From positions 96,951 to 160,950 of the forward strand of contig CAYWNA010000003.1 of assembly GCA_964459305.1 (NCBI GenBank): 64,000 bases of DNA, given 5' to 3'. Shown piece by piece: positions 50,340-59,746 of this stretch. The notes beneath the pieces were generated by a model. The model was not told the origin of the DNA. It made no database searches and saw only the letters and a program-made list of their open reading frames with translations. A program made the position numbers and the translations under genes. Origin of the DNA: CAYWNA01 sp964459305. GTDB lineage: Bacteria > Planctomycetota > Planctomycetia > Pirellulales > Pirellulaceae. Every line of letters begins with the position of its first letter. The first letter of the stretch is position 1.

Positions 50340-52175
50340 ATGAAGGCGACACACAACTTATCTGTCGAATCCTGGACGCAGGCCCTTTCACCGTTCATAG
50401 TCGGCGCCATCGCCGCCTGCATTCTAGGCAATACGCGTGTCAACGCGGCCGATCCCCCACGGGTGAAACGCGCCGATGCATTTCTTGGGATCCACTTCGA
50501 TTTTCACGCGGGCGAAGATTGCACGCAAGTTGGAGCCCGCACTACACCTGAAATGGTCGAGCAGGTCATCGACAAGGTGAAACCTGACTACATTCAAATC
50601 GACTGTAAAGGACACCGCGGCTATTCGAGCTATCCGACCAAGGTCGGGAATCCTGCACCGGGATTTGTTGGCGATCCGTTGCGCATCTGGCGAGACGTCA
50701 CACGAAAGCGGGGAGTTTCCCTGTTCATGCACTACTCGGGGGTCTGGGACTACAAGGCCGTGGCGGACCATCCGGACTGGGCAGCGATCAATGGGGACGG
50801 AAAGCCCAACCGTAGGGCGACCTCTGTGTTCGGGCCTTACACCGACACCCTGATGATCCCTCAACTGCGTGAATTGGCTGGCGAATATGGTGTGGACGGT
50901 GTTTGGGTGGATGGCGATTGCTGGGGAACCGCGCCCGACTACAGCGAGGCGACCGTCAAACGTTTCTGCGAACAAACCGGTGCAAAGTCAGCTCCCCGAA
51001 AGGCGAGCGAACCCTATTGGAACCAGTGGATGGACTACCACCGCGAAGGTTTCCGCCGCTACGTGCGGCACTACGTCGACAAATTGAAAGAGTCCCACCC
51101 GGACTTCCAGGTGATCAGCAATTGGGCGTTCAGCGATCATATGCCCGAAGCCGTCACCGCCAACGTCGCGGGCTTGTCCGGCGATTTTGCACCAGACGAC
51201 AGTGTGAACTCCGCCCGCTTTGCCGGCCGCTGTCTCGAAGATCAGGGGATCCCGTGGGACTTGATGTCCTGGTCATTCAGTCGCAAAACTCGGAAGCAAA
51301 AACCTGCCGTGCAGCTGATGCAGGAAGCGGCTCTGGTACTGGCCATCGGCGGCGGTTATCAGGCCTACTTCAAGCAGGATCGGGACGGTGCGATTCGCAC
51401 GCCTGCCGAGATGGACGTTATGGCCGAGGTTGCCCGGTTTTGTCGTCAACGGCAAGCCTACTGCCACCGATCCGTGGCTGTGCCGCAGATTGCACTACTC
51501 TACTCTACGGCCGGGCATTATTGGGAATCGCCGAGACTGTTTCACTGGAGCGGCAGCCATGGCGTCAAGATACTGAGAAATGCGTTGACTGAGATGCTCC
51601 AGAACCAATACGGCGTACAGATTCTCAGCGAGCATCAGCTGAAAGGGCACATGTCCGAATGGCCCGTTGTTGTTGTACCGGGGTGGGCATACCTTGAGTC
51701 CGACTTTCGTGACGAATTGGCTGCACATGCCAAATCGGGCGGTCAATTGGTGCTGATCGGGCCGGGGCCGACAAAGTTGTTTGAAAACGAGTCGGGCAAA
51801 CTCTCCGACGATTCCATCGCGGTAGTCGACGAGCTCGACGGCGCTCTGTCGGCCGTTCTCAAAGAGGTCTTCCCCGAACCAATTGTTGAAGTTACGGGTG
51901 CGAAAGACATCGATGTGAGTCCCCGGACGTTGGATGGGAACCTGTCGATTCACCTCGTCAACACATCGGGGCCGCATGCGGACGCGCCGGATGGAGGTAT
52001 CACGGAGGTCAAGCCCGTTGGCCCGCTGACTGTATCGATCCGCCTGGGAAAGCGTCCGAAGTCAATTGTGATGCAACCGGAAGGTGAGTCGCTAGACGTC
52101 GCGTGGCTGAAAGGTCGGGCGATAGTGACTGTGCCGCAGTTAGGCCTGTATTCAATCCTGGTGGTGGAGCCGTGA
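50340..52175 (+). CDS. secreted GH-A-like glycosidase with beta-galactosidase trimerisation-like domain
   Basis: 611 residues with a signal-like N-terminus (LSPFIVGAIAACILGNTRVN). A TIM barrel follows: AFLGIHFDFHAG, KPDYIQIDCKGHRGYSSYP, GVSLFMHYSGVWDY, YGVDGVWVDGDCWG and FQVISNWAFSDHMPE. From about 390 the chain resembles the trimerisation (amidotransferase-like) domain of GH42-type enzymes (PVVVVPGWAYLESDFRDELA, AHAKSGGQLVLIGPG). A C-terminal beta domain follows. A strong GAAGGAGA lies upstream of ATG 50340. The substrate is unknown, but its position next to GH29, RhaT and Gfo/Idh genes suggests plant or algal glycans. Confidence 0.72.
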   Translation: MKATHNLSVESWTQALSPFIVGAIAACILGNTRVNAADPPRVKRADAFLGIHFDFHAGEDCTQVGARTTPEMVEQVIDKVKPDYIQIDCKGHRGYSSYPTKVGNPAPGFVGDPLRIWRDVTRKRGVSLFMHYSGVWDYKAVADHPDWAAINGDGKPNRRATSVFGPYTDTLMIPQLRELAGEYGVDGVWVDGDCWGTAPDYSEATVKRFCEQTGAKSAPRKASEPYWNQWMDYHREGFRRYVRHYVDKLKESHPDFQVISNWAFSDHMPEAVTANVAGLSGDFAPDDSVNSARFAGRCLEDQGIPWDLMSWSFSRKTRKQKPAVQLMQEAALVLAIGGGYQAYFKQDRDGAIRTPAEMDVMAEVARFCRQRQAYCHRSVAVPQIALLYSTAGHYWESPRLFHWSGSHGVKILRNALTEMLQNQYGVQILSEHQLKGHMSEWPVVVVPGWAYLESDFRDELAAHAKSGGQLVLIGPGPTKLFENESGKLSDDSIAVVDELDGALSAVLKEVFPEPIVEVTGAKDIDVSPRTLDGNLSIHLVNTSGPHADAPDGGITEVKPVGPLTVSIRLGKRPKSIVMQPEGESLDVAWLKGRAIVTVPQLGLYSILVVEP

Positions 52176-52430
52176 GCGCGATGAAATTCGGGGTCTGCCC
52201 AGTTCCCCGGATGTTCGGCATGAGCTGCCTTCCAGCAAGGGGAGGTACAAAAAGGCGTCAACGCACAGCATCTAAGCTCGCGCCTTTTGTCGTGCGCGGC
52301 CCAAGATGCAATGACCAGGCATGAACGCCAGCGATTGAGTTGGGCTTTGTAGTTGAGCGGCGGTTTCCTAGATTCTCTCCGCTCTTCGTCCGCTTTGTCG
52401 CGGTAGCGAGATGATTGTGTGTTCGGCTGT

Positions 52431-54149
52431 TTATTGCCCGGAATCGGAGGCAGCCGTTTTTTCAACCGAAAGCGCCACGCAGAAAGGTCCCGCATCGGTG
52501 TCTGTCGATAGAAAGTCCAATGTGGTCACCGTCTTCTCCGGGTGCGGGTTTTCCCAGACGCCCAGATAGATCCGCAGGGAGACGTTATTCCATTGGGCAG
52601 CTCGGTTGGTGCCCGTCCAAACCACGATGCCCTCTTTCACGGGGCGACCTTTGTCATCGCTCCACCAATCGCGAACATGATGACCGAAAACTATGGGAAG
52701 CGAAACCGAGGGACCATCTTCGTAGTTGATCGTATACTCTCCAATCACGTCGCCATCATTCAACAAATGGGGTGGCATGCCGAATTGGGTCGAATGCAAT
52801 GCGAAAAGTCGTTGGAACTTGGTGCCAACCCGGACGTCTTCCACCTTCTTTGGGAGAAACGGCGTCTTCTTGCCACCCAGGAGCATCAGTCGCTTGCCGA
52901 CGGTGAACGGAACGCCGCCCAGAGTCTGATTGCCCAGCGGTAGTTCCGCCAGACTGTTACCCTCGAAGACACCGGGGCCCGACAGGTCGTCCAGCGACCA
53001 ATTGGCAACGCCCTGGATATCCAGCGAGACGAGGCGATCCCGGCGTGGAAGCATCAATTCTACTTCGTCAGGCCGAAACTCCGCTGCCTTTGCCTGGAGC
53101 CAGTCAGCATTGGTTCGCAGGAAATGTGCTCGCATGCCTCCGCCGTCCCCGTCATGTTCCAGGAACAACTTGCCCAGGGTCCGGCTCGCCTCCGACGCGC
53201 GGCGATATTGACCTGCTTGCTGAAGCGTGTTGCAGGTCAACTCGGCCAGTTCCAGCGAGATACGAGTCTCTCCGTTCTGGAGTCTTTTGGTGACGAAATC
53301 CTTTACCGTCTCCAAGATGACAGATTGTTCCGCCGGCACAGCACCTGGTAGGCGACGAATACGATTCTGCAGAACGATCACTTCGGCCGACAAGCGAATT
53401 CGTGAATCTGGATCATTCACGAGTGTTAGGACTCGCTCGGCAGCCTGCAGCATCGCAGGATTGGCTCGGCGTCGGTACTCAACATCTTGCTCGACCGTGC
53501 GTGGGTGATACCGACGGAGACGCCCAATGAAGGTCACCAACTCGGCCACATCGCCGTCCGGCACGTCGTACAGGTTGTCGGGCGGCTGATCCGAGCGAAA
53601 GGCTGTCGCCAGCATGCGCTGCAGTAGCGATTGGTTGTCGGGTTTGGCCGAATTCTCCCCTGGCGGTTGCGATTCCTGTTGCTCGGCCGCCTGAGCACTA
53701 GCAGCATCTGGCGAAAGGGGCGATGGTTCCTCTGTTGTCGGTGGCTCGGTGCTCGCCGACTCTTGTGCATGGCCGAGCATCAACGGTAGCGAAATCGTTG
53801 CCATCATGAAAAGGACCAGATAGCTCAACCATCGGGGCCTCGCCGGGACGTCTTGACGATAGATCATCTTTAGTCTCCTTTCCAATTGGTCTGCCGTACC
53901 AACACCACTGCCCAAGGGATGACACATCGGACGACCCTTGGCCGACGGGCTCAAGAATGCCACCGTTTCGACCAGCGCAGTTGCATAGGTTCGAGCCGGG
54001 TAGCGCAGCGAGGACAGAACCCACGCATCACAGCATTCTTCTTCCGCTTGCCGTAATTGGCGGCGTGCCCACCAGACCAGGGGAAACCACCAGTATGCGC
54101 CTGAAGTGCGAAAGTCATTTCTCTCGCGCTCCCTGGCGATCCAAATCAT
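52431..54149 (-). CDS. BlaR1/M56-type protein lacking its membrane-protease N-terminus
   Basis: The frame begins inside blaI and from about residue 18 reads as the last part of an M56 (BlaR1) domain: GAYWWFPLVWWARRQLRQAE, EECCDAWVLSSLRYPARTYA, ALVETVAFLSPSAKG. One further helix follows (LSYLVLFMMATISLPLMLG), then a disordered Pro/Glu/Ser linker and a large extracytoplasmic domain (about 200-570). The normal first 200 or more residues, with several helices and the HExxH zinc motif, are absent. The M56 text starts within 30 bases of the blaI stop, which points to a deletion. ATG 54149 is the first start in this frame but has no ribosome-binding site. Probably non-functional as a protease. Confidence 0.7.
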   Translation of the reverse strand: MIWIARERERNDFRTSGAYWWFPLVWWARRQLRQAEEECCDAWVLSSLRYPARTYATALVETVAFLSPSAKGRPMCHPLGSGVGTADQLERRLKMIYRQDVPARPRWLSYLVLFMMATISLPLMLGHAQESASTEPPTTEEPSPLSPDAASAQAAEQQESQPPGENSAKPDNQSLLQRMLATAFRSDQPPDNLYDVPDGDVAELVTFIGRLRRYHPRTVEQDVEYRRRANPAMLQAAERVLTLVNDPDSRIRLSAEVIVLQNRIRRLPGAVPAEQSVILETVKDFVTKRLQNGETRISLELAELTCNTLQQAGQYRRASEASRTLGKLFLEHDGDGGGMRAHFLRTNADWLQAKAAEFRPDEVELMLPRRDRLVSLDIQGVANWSLDDLSGPGVFEGNSLAELPLGNQTLGGVPFTVGKRLMLLGGKKTPFLPKKVEDVRVGTKFQRLFALHSTQFGMPPHLLNDGDVIGEYTINYEDGPSVSLPIVFGHHVRDWWSDDKGRPVKEGIVVWTGTNRAAQWNNVSLRIYLGVWENPHPEKTVTTLDFLSTDTDAGPFCVALSVEKTAASDSGQ

Positions 54150-54513
54150 CGACGAGTTGCCGGAGTACTTCCGTCTGGCTTGCGGATAAATCCTTCTCCT
54201 TCACCAGTTCGGTGAACAGCGACATCACAGAACCGCCGCAAAGCCCCGCGGCCAATTCCTGCAGGCCACGTCCGATCAGCGCGTCGCGACCGATCGTGGC
54301 GCTGAACCGATGAGCGCGCCCGCTCCGATCTCTTGTCACATGGCCTTTCATTTCCAGCCGTTCCAGCAGCTTCTGCACTGTTGCGTACTGACCGGCTGTA
54401 CCGCTGGGATAGATCGCGTCAGTCAAACGACGAATCGTCACCGCGCCCTCATCCCATAAGACATTCAGTACCTTCAGTTCACCATCGGTCACATCCGAAA
54501 ACACGCGTCCCAC
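54115..54513 (-). CDS. blaI: BlaI/MecI/CopY family transcriptional repressor
   Basis: 132 residues. The N-terminal winged helix contains TDGELKVLNVLWDEGAVTIR and SGTAGQYATVQKLLERLEMKGHV, and the helical dimerisation tail includes GGSVMSLFTELV and LDDLDRQGAREK-like text. These repressors bind short dyads at their own promoter and are normally cleaved when a BlaR1-type M56 protease is activated. GTG 54513 is the start because GGAG lies 7 bases upstream. Its partner gene immediately downstream lacks the protease part, so derepression by cleavage may be lost. Confidence 0.9.
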   Translation of the reverse strand: MGRVFSDVTDGELKVLNVLWDEGAVTIRRLTDAIYPSGTAGQYATVQKLLERLEMKGHVTRDRSGRAHRFSATIGRDALIGRGLQELAAGLCGGSVMSLFTELVKEKDLSASQTEVLRQLVDDLDRQGAREK

Positions 54514-54530
54514 AGGCCCGCTCCAACTAA

Positions 54531-54580
54531 GTCAGACGTACTTACTGACATTAGTGTACCCGTTTTCGATAGTGAGTCAA
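54531..54580 (-). promoter_or_regulatory. blaI promoter with overlapping dyad operator candidates
   Basis: On the minus strand, TTGACT (54575-54580) and TACACT (54553-54558) are spaced by 16 bases, a good sigma-70-type promoter ending about 40 bases before the blaI GTG. Downstream of and overlapping the -10 lies ACTAATGTCAGT, then the dyad GTCAG (54545-54549) ... CTGAC (54531-54535), as expected for BlaI self-regulation. Confidence 0.55.
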
Positions 54581-54597
54581 TACCTTTTTCTATTCCC

Positions 54598-54760
54598 AAT
54601 TGCGCACCGCGTAGGCCGGACCGAGGCCGAACCCTTGCCGGAACGGCGCAAACCAGCTTAATTGCTTTGACAACCTGTACCGTCAACAACGCCAATAGAA
54701 GAGGCCGAAGTTCCGGCAGTGGCACGGTTTGCTTGGTCCGGCCTACAAATTGGTGCGCAA
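54598..54760. repeat. palindromic repeat, family G
   Basis: Outer arms 54598-54622 and 54735-54760 share TTGCGCACC and GTAGGCCGGACC in inverted orientation. Inner parts share GCCGAA and CCGGAA modules. It is diverged and fills much of the gap between blaI and the Tat-exported gene; the rest of 54761-54950 shows nothing I can name. Confidence 0.65.
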
Positions 54761-54950
54761 CACAGGTTATGCGCATCCATTCGCGGATCAGATGCGAGAA
54801 CTTCGGCCGAATGTGCTAGGTGATTTCGTCCAGAAAGTCCAGCGGCGAGAGTGTCTCTGGTCCAACCTTTGGCATCGGGTTCACGCGAGCGAGCCCGCTG
54901 TGGCCAGCATGCCAGCAGTTGTCCGCTCGGCAACCACATCACTCCAGCTT

Positions 54951-55922
54951 TCAGAACAGGTGATACGCCTTTGCGTCCAGAGCTCGCCTCAATTCTGGAT
55001 CGCCGGCATGGCGCAGAAGGTCGTAAAAGCTGTATGGGTACTTGAACACGTGCCCGATGCCCATGGTGTTGTCCCCGCGCCGTTTCCAGTAGGCCGCGTC
55101 GGTCGGCCTCAGGTCGCTCGGCTTGTGATCGGGACGGCGTTTCGATTCCGGATCCGGTCCGCGGCGCGTGATCGTCACGTATTTGCGGAAGGCGGTGCGG
55201 CAACTCTCGGCCCATTCGACGTCACCCATTGCCGCTAGCTCGATGAGCGATTGGCCAAAGGTCAGCATGTGCCCGGCGAAACCTTGCCCGAACCCAACAA
55301 ACCGATCGATCGCGGCGCTTGCTTCGCGCAGGATGAACTGCGATGCGGCCGCCGTGTCAGCGAACGGTGGTGGATCGACGTCCGGGTCCGGTTCAATGTC
55401 GCGCCAAGGCGTAAAAGATCGGATCAGGGTGCATACACCGTCGATGCGATGCGGCGTGGCAGCGCTGGGCATCATGCGAAACGCCTTGATCGCCAACATT
55501 GCGAAAATCGCGTTGTGGCCGACCTGTCGAAGTACTTCTCCACCCTCGGCCAGTGCGACGCCAATTCTGTCGATCCGCGCCGGTTCAGGCTCCGCGTCGG
55601 GGAAGGACTTGCACAGCGCCGACGAAGCCCAGTTGAGGTCGACCAATTCCACGATTCGCGACGTGGCTTGCTCGTCCAGGTCGTTGTCAACACACAGAAG
55701 GTGCGCTGCGACCATGCCGGCGCCGCGATGCCCGTCAGCGAAATAGTCGAACTCGTGGGCTCTGGCCAACGCGTTCAGTCCGAGCAGCAGCAAGCGCTTA
55801 TCCGACATGTCACGGTCTTGGCCGGCCGAATGGCGGTTGCCGAGCAGCGCGCCCGTCAGTAGGCCGCCGACGACCGACGATGTCCGTTTCGCGAAGTCTC
55901 TGCGGTCGAGGTTCTTATTCAT
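54951..55922 (-). CDS. Tat-signal hypothetical protein
   Basis: 323 residues. The N-terminus MNKNLDRRDFAKRTSSVVGG is a twin-arginine signal followed by a short hydrophobic stretch (GLLTGALLG). The mature protein is mostly helical, with LLLLGLNALARAHEFDYFAD, GHRGAGMVAAHLLC, HNAIFAMLAIKAFRMMP and GQGFAGHMLTFGQSLIELAA. The C-terminus mentions a small Tyr/Phe-rich patch (GIGHVFKYPYSFYDLLRHA). I do not recognise the family. The many His/Glu helices could hold a metal or haem, but no clear ligand set is visible. It is divergent from the tricorn gene. Confidence 0.7.
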   Translation of the reverse strand: MNKNLDRRDFAKRTSSVVGGLLTGALLGNRHSAGQDRDMSDKRLLLLGLNALARAHEFDYFADGHRGAGMVAAHLLCVDNDLDEQATSRIVELVDLNWASSALCKSFPDAEPEPARIDRIGVALAEGGEVLRQVGHNAIFAMLAIKAFRMMPSAATPHRIDGVCTLIRSFTPWRDIEPDPDVDPPPFADTAAASQFILREASAAIDRFVGFGQGFAGHMLTFGQSLIELAAMGDVEWAESCRTAFRKYVTITRRGPDPESKRRPDHKPSDLRPTDAAYWKRRGDNTMGIGHVFKYPYSFYDLLRHAGDPELRRALDAKAYHLF

Positions 55923-56317
55923 GATGCGATGTCAGGCGATCTACGAGTTTGTGGCTGATAACACTGCGCTGGTAGTTGAAGGCGTTTTCTTCATTTCTTG
56001 CCGGTCTCATTCATTGGAATCGTCACTCCTGCATTGTATGTGGGTCAGCTACCTGCTGCCACGACTCGCGGAAAATCGAAGGGATATCCGCACAAAGCTG
56101 GAACCGCTAACCGCAGCATGGCGGCCATTTCGGAGCGTGCGCATCCTGACTGAAAGTGTGGCGACCGAAAGGTTGAGCCTCAACCTCTTGTGAACTAAGC
56201 TTGTAGGTTCGAGCGTCAGCGCAAGCTGTCGAGCATCGCGCGGACCGCTTGACTCCCGTCCAAAGCCACCAGCCGTGCAGTTAGACGATTTGACGGCACG
56301 CGAAAGGAACACAACCC
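55923..56317. other. divergent intergenic region with two short hairpins
   Basis: No gene is supported. AGGTTGAG/CTCAACCT (56170-56186) is a perfect 8-bp inverted repeat with a one-base centre. AGCTTG...CAAGCT (56198-56227) follows it. Both precede the tricorn gene and could be operator or leader elements. Confidence 0.4.
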
Positions 56318-59300
56318 ATGCTCAACCGCCAATCCGCGTTCATCCGTATTGTGACGTTCGCACAGATACTGGTATTCCTCTCTGCCGCATCGGCGCAGAC
56401 GAAGTTGCTTCGCTTTCCCGACATCCACGGCAATCAGGTTGTTTTCTGCTGTGGTGGCGATCTGTGGCGGGCGCCGGCCGATGGCGGGGGGGCCACGCGA
56501 GTGACGGCCCATCCTGGTCAAGAGCTGTTCCCCAAGTTTTCGCCGGACGGGAAGTGGATCGCCTTTACGGGGCAGTACGATGGCGACGAGCAGGTGTACG
56601 TCGTGCCGGCCAACGGCGGTGTTCCCAAACAGCTCACTTTCTATCCGGCCCAAGGCCCGCTGGCACCTCGCTGGGGATACGACCATCAGGTCTACGGCTG
56701 GACCCCCGACGGGCGCGCCGTACTGTTTCTTTCTTGGCGAGATCGCAACGGCGGCACGATCAATACATCACTTTACACCGTGCCGGTGAAAGGCGGGCTA
56801 CCGGTGAAACTGCCCATGCCCATGGCGGGCGCGGGCGACTTCTCGCCGGACGGAAAACGGATCGTCTACAGCCCGTTGTTCCGCGACTTCCGTACCTGGA
56901 AACGCTACCAGGGCGGCTGGGCGCAAAATTTGTACATCTTCGATCCGAAAACCCACGACCGTCAGCCGGTCGCCCATAGTGAACGCACCGAACGCGATCC
57001 GATGTGGATCGGCGATGCCATCTATTTGGTGTCGGACCGCACCGGAACGCTGAACCTTTTCAAGTACGATCCGGCAGCGGACCAGGCAACGCAGATCACT
57101 CGACACAAACGCTGGGACGTACGCTGGGCCAGTTCCGACAATCGCCGGAAGATTGTCTATGAACTCAACAGCGAACTGCAGGTTTACGACGTCACGATCG
57201 GGAAGGACAGGAAGATATCGATCACGGTTCCCCACGACGGCCTGGCCATGCGGCCCTCGCGATACTCCGCGGCAGAGAATATCGAAAATTTTGAGCTGAG
57301 CCCCAAGGGCGAGCGGGCTTTGTTCATTGCCCGCGGCGATGTGTTTACAGTGCCCATCGAGCAAGGCCCCACCCGCAACCTGACCAACTCCTCCGGCGCC
57401 CACGACAAATGGGCTCGCTGGTCGCCCGATGGCGCAACGATTGCCTTTATTTCCGACCGCAGTGGCGAGGACCAGGTCTACGTCATCAACCAGGATGGCA
57501 CAGGCAAGCCCAAGCAGCTGACAACGCAGTTCAAAGGAATGCTCTATGCTCCGGAGTGGTCGCCGGACGGGAACCGTTTGGCCTTCTCGGACAAGGACGG
57601 CAAACTCTACGTCCTGACGATCGAGGACAAGAGCGTAATCGAGGTTGCCGATGAGAAGCGTGGCTCCTTGCGCGACTACGCCTGGTCACCCAACGGCGGC
57701 CACCTGGCGTTTTCGCTGCGCGACGTATCACGTTTCAGCTCGCTCTACATCTGGACCGTATCCGATGGCAAACTGAGACGGATCACCGGACCCCACGCCG
57801 ACGAGTACGGTCCCGCTTGGGACCCGGAGGGCAAGTACCTGTTCTTCCGGGCCGCGCGGCAGTTCGCACCGCAGATCAGTTCCGTGGAATGGAACTTTGC
57901 CGGCAGCCGGCAAGTGGGGATCTTTGCACTTGCGCTGCGAAAGGACGTGGCAAATCCCTTCGCACCACAGAGCGATGAAGTGACGGTTGACGAGAAGAAA
58001 GACGATGAGAAGCCGGAAGGGGATGAGACGTCCAAGCAGGGAGATGAGGGAAAGCACGATTCGGACGAGTCCAAAGATGGTGAAAACGCGTCCGCGAAAG
58101 ATGGTGCGGACTCCAAGGAAGACAAGAAGAAACGGGAGCACGTGAAAATCGATTTCGATGGACTCGCCGACCGCGTGATTCGGGTCCCCATTGAGGCCGA
58201 GAATCGGAGCGGGCTGTCGGCCGTCAAGGGAATGCTATTGTTCGTCGACCGGGGCGCTTCGTTTTACGGCCGCGATAGCTACGCCAAACCGGCACTGAAG
58301 ATCTTCGATATCGAGGATCGCGAGGTCACCACCCTGGCCGAAGAGGTCGGTAGCTATGCCCTCGCGCACGACGGCTCCAAGGTACTGGTCCGCCAAAAAG
58401 ACGCATACCACTTGATGGACGTGGACCCGAAGTCGACGGAGAAAGAAACGATCTCGACCAAGGACCTGATGGTCGATCGGGTGCCGGCCGAGGAATGGGC
58501 CCAGATCTTCGACGAGGTGTGGCGCCGCTTCCGAGACTATTTCTACGTGCGGAATATGCACGGCTACGACTGGGAAGCGATCGGCAAACGATATCGGTCC
58601 TGGCTCCCCCACGTGGCTCACCGCAGCGACCTGAACTATGTGATCAGCGAGATGATCGCCGAATTGAACGTGGGCCACGCCTACATCCAGGGGGGTGATT
58701 TCGAGATTCCGGATCGTCCCAAGGTCGGCCTGCCCGGCGCCCGCTTCGAGTTGGACGGCAAGAGCGGCCGCTACCGTATCGCGAAGATTTTCCGAGGCGA
58801 GAATGAAGAACCGAAGTATCGGGCGCCGCTCACCGAGGTCGGGGTCACGGCCTCCGACGGCGAGTACGTTTTGGCCATCGACGGCGAGCCACTCAAGGGC
58901 ACCGACAATCCCTATCGACTGTTGCGCCACAAGACCGATCCGGTGAGGCTAACGGTCAACGACAAACCGAACGCCAAAGGTGCCCGTGACGTGACGTACC
59001 GACCGGTGTTCAGTGAGTCATCGCTGGTGTACTTGGACTGGGTCAAGGACAACCTCGGCAAGGTGACCAAGTCCACCAAGGGACGCGTCGCGTATTTTCA
59101 CTTGCCCGACATGAGCGCCAACGGCATTTACGAATTCATCAAATGGTTCTATCCCCAGATCCGCAAAGAGGGCCTGATCGTCGATGTGCGATCGAACGGG
59201 GGCGGCAATGTTTCGCAGTGGATCATCGAGCGGTTAGACAACAAGCTGCTGGGCACCCGATTCGGCAGCACCAGCGACGACCCGGGCACGTATCCCGAGG

Positions 59301-59689
59301 CGGTCTTCCACGGCCACATGGTTTGCATCCTGAACGAGACCTCGGCCTCCGACGGCGACATCTTCCCCTACCGTTTCCGTCAAAGTGGATTGGGGCCGCT
59401 GATCGGCAAACGGTCCTGGGGTGGCGTGGTGGGCATCTCCAGCCGCGGGCCCCTGCTGGATGGCGGCCAAGTGTACGTGCCGTTGTCGGCTACTAACGGG
59501 CCGGACGGCCGTTGGATCATCGAAGGCCACGGCGTCGATCCCGACATCCAAGTCGAGAACGACCCAAAATCCGTTCTTGAAGGCCGCGATCCCCAACTCC
59601 AGCGAGCAATCAAAGAAGTCATGAAGCGGATCAAGAAGGACCCCAAACGCCTGCCCGATCGCCCCGCTGACCCAGTGAAAACAAAGTAG
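56318..59689 (+). CDS. tricorn-type protease homologue
   Basis: 1123 residues with a signal peptide (IRIVTFAQILVFLSAASAQ), so probably periplasmic. The N-terminal half is beta-propeller (TolB/WD40-like) with repeats such as FSPDGKWIAFTGQYDGDEQ and WSPDGATIAFISDRSGEDQ. A charged, disordered linker at about 550-610 (DEKKDDEKPEGDETSKQG) separates it from the tricorn core, PDZ domain and S41-like catalytic domain. The catalytic His is H787 in NVGHAYIQGGD and the nucleophile is Ser1011 in NETSASDGDIF. Tricorns are large assembled peptidases that degrade peptides. AAAGGAAC lies upstream. Monocistronic. Confidence 0.92.
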   Translation: MLNRQSAFIRIVTFAQILVFLSAASAQTKLLRFPDIHGNQVVFCCGGDLWRAPADGGGATRVTAHPGQELFPKFSPDGKWIAFTGQYDGDEQVYVVPANGGVPKQLTFYPAQGPLAPRWGYDHQVYGWTPDGRAVLFLSWRDRNGGTINTSLYTVPVKGGLPVKLPMPMAGAGDFSPDGKRIVYSPLFRDFRTWKRYQGGWAQNLYIFDPKTHDRQPVAHSERTERDPMWIGDAIYLVSDRTGTLNLFKYDPAADQATQITRHKRWDVRWASSDNRRKIVYELNSELQVYDVTIGKDRKISITVPHDGLAMRPSRYSAAENIENFELSPKGERALFIARGDVFTVPIEQGPTRNLTNSSGAHDKWARWSPDGATIAFISDRSGEDQVYVINQDGTGKPKQLTTQFKGMLYAPEWSPDGNRLAFSDKDGKLYVLTIEDKSVIEVADEKRGSLRDYAWSPNGGHLAFSLRDVSRFSSLYIWTVSDGKLRRITGPHADEYGPAWDPEGKYLFFRAARQFAPQISSVEWNFAGSRQVGIFALALRKDVANPFAPQSDEVTVDEKKDDEKPEGDETSKQGDEGKHDSDESKDGENASAKDGADSKEDKKKREHVKIDFDGLADRVIRVPIEAENRSGLSAVKGMLLFVDRGASFYGRDSYAKPALKIFDIEDREVTTLAEEVGSYALAHDGSKVLVRQKDAYHLMDVDPKSTEKETISTKDLMVDRVPAEEWAQIFDEVWRRFRDYFYVRNMHGYDWEAIGKRYRSWLPHVAHRSDLNYVISEMIAELNVGHAYIQGGDFEIPDRPKVGLPGARFELDGKSGRYRIAKIFRGENEEPKYRAPLTEVGVTASDGEYVLAIDGEPLKGTDNPYRLLRHKTDPVRLTVNDKPNAKGARDVTYRPVFSESSLVYLDWVKDNLGKVTKSTKGRVAYFHLPDMSANGIYEFIKWFYPQIRKEGLIVDVRSNGGGNVSQWIIERLDNKLLGTRFGSTSDDPGTYPEAVFHGHMVCILNETSASDGDIFPYRFRQSGLGPLIGKRSWGGVVGISSRGPLLDGGQVYVPLSATNGPDGRWIIEGHGVDPDIQVENDPKSVLEGRDPQLQRAIKEVMKRIKKDPKRLPDRPADPVKTK

Positions 59690-59746
59690 CAGGCGGCAAT
59701 GCAATTGGGATTGGCCGTGGGAGCTTGATCTAGGAGATTTGACGTC

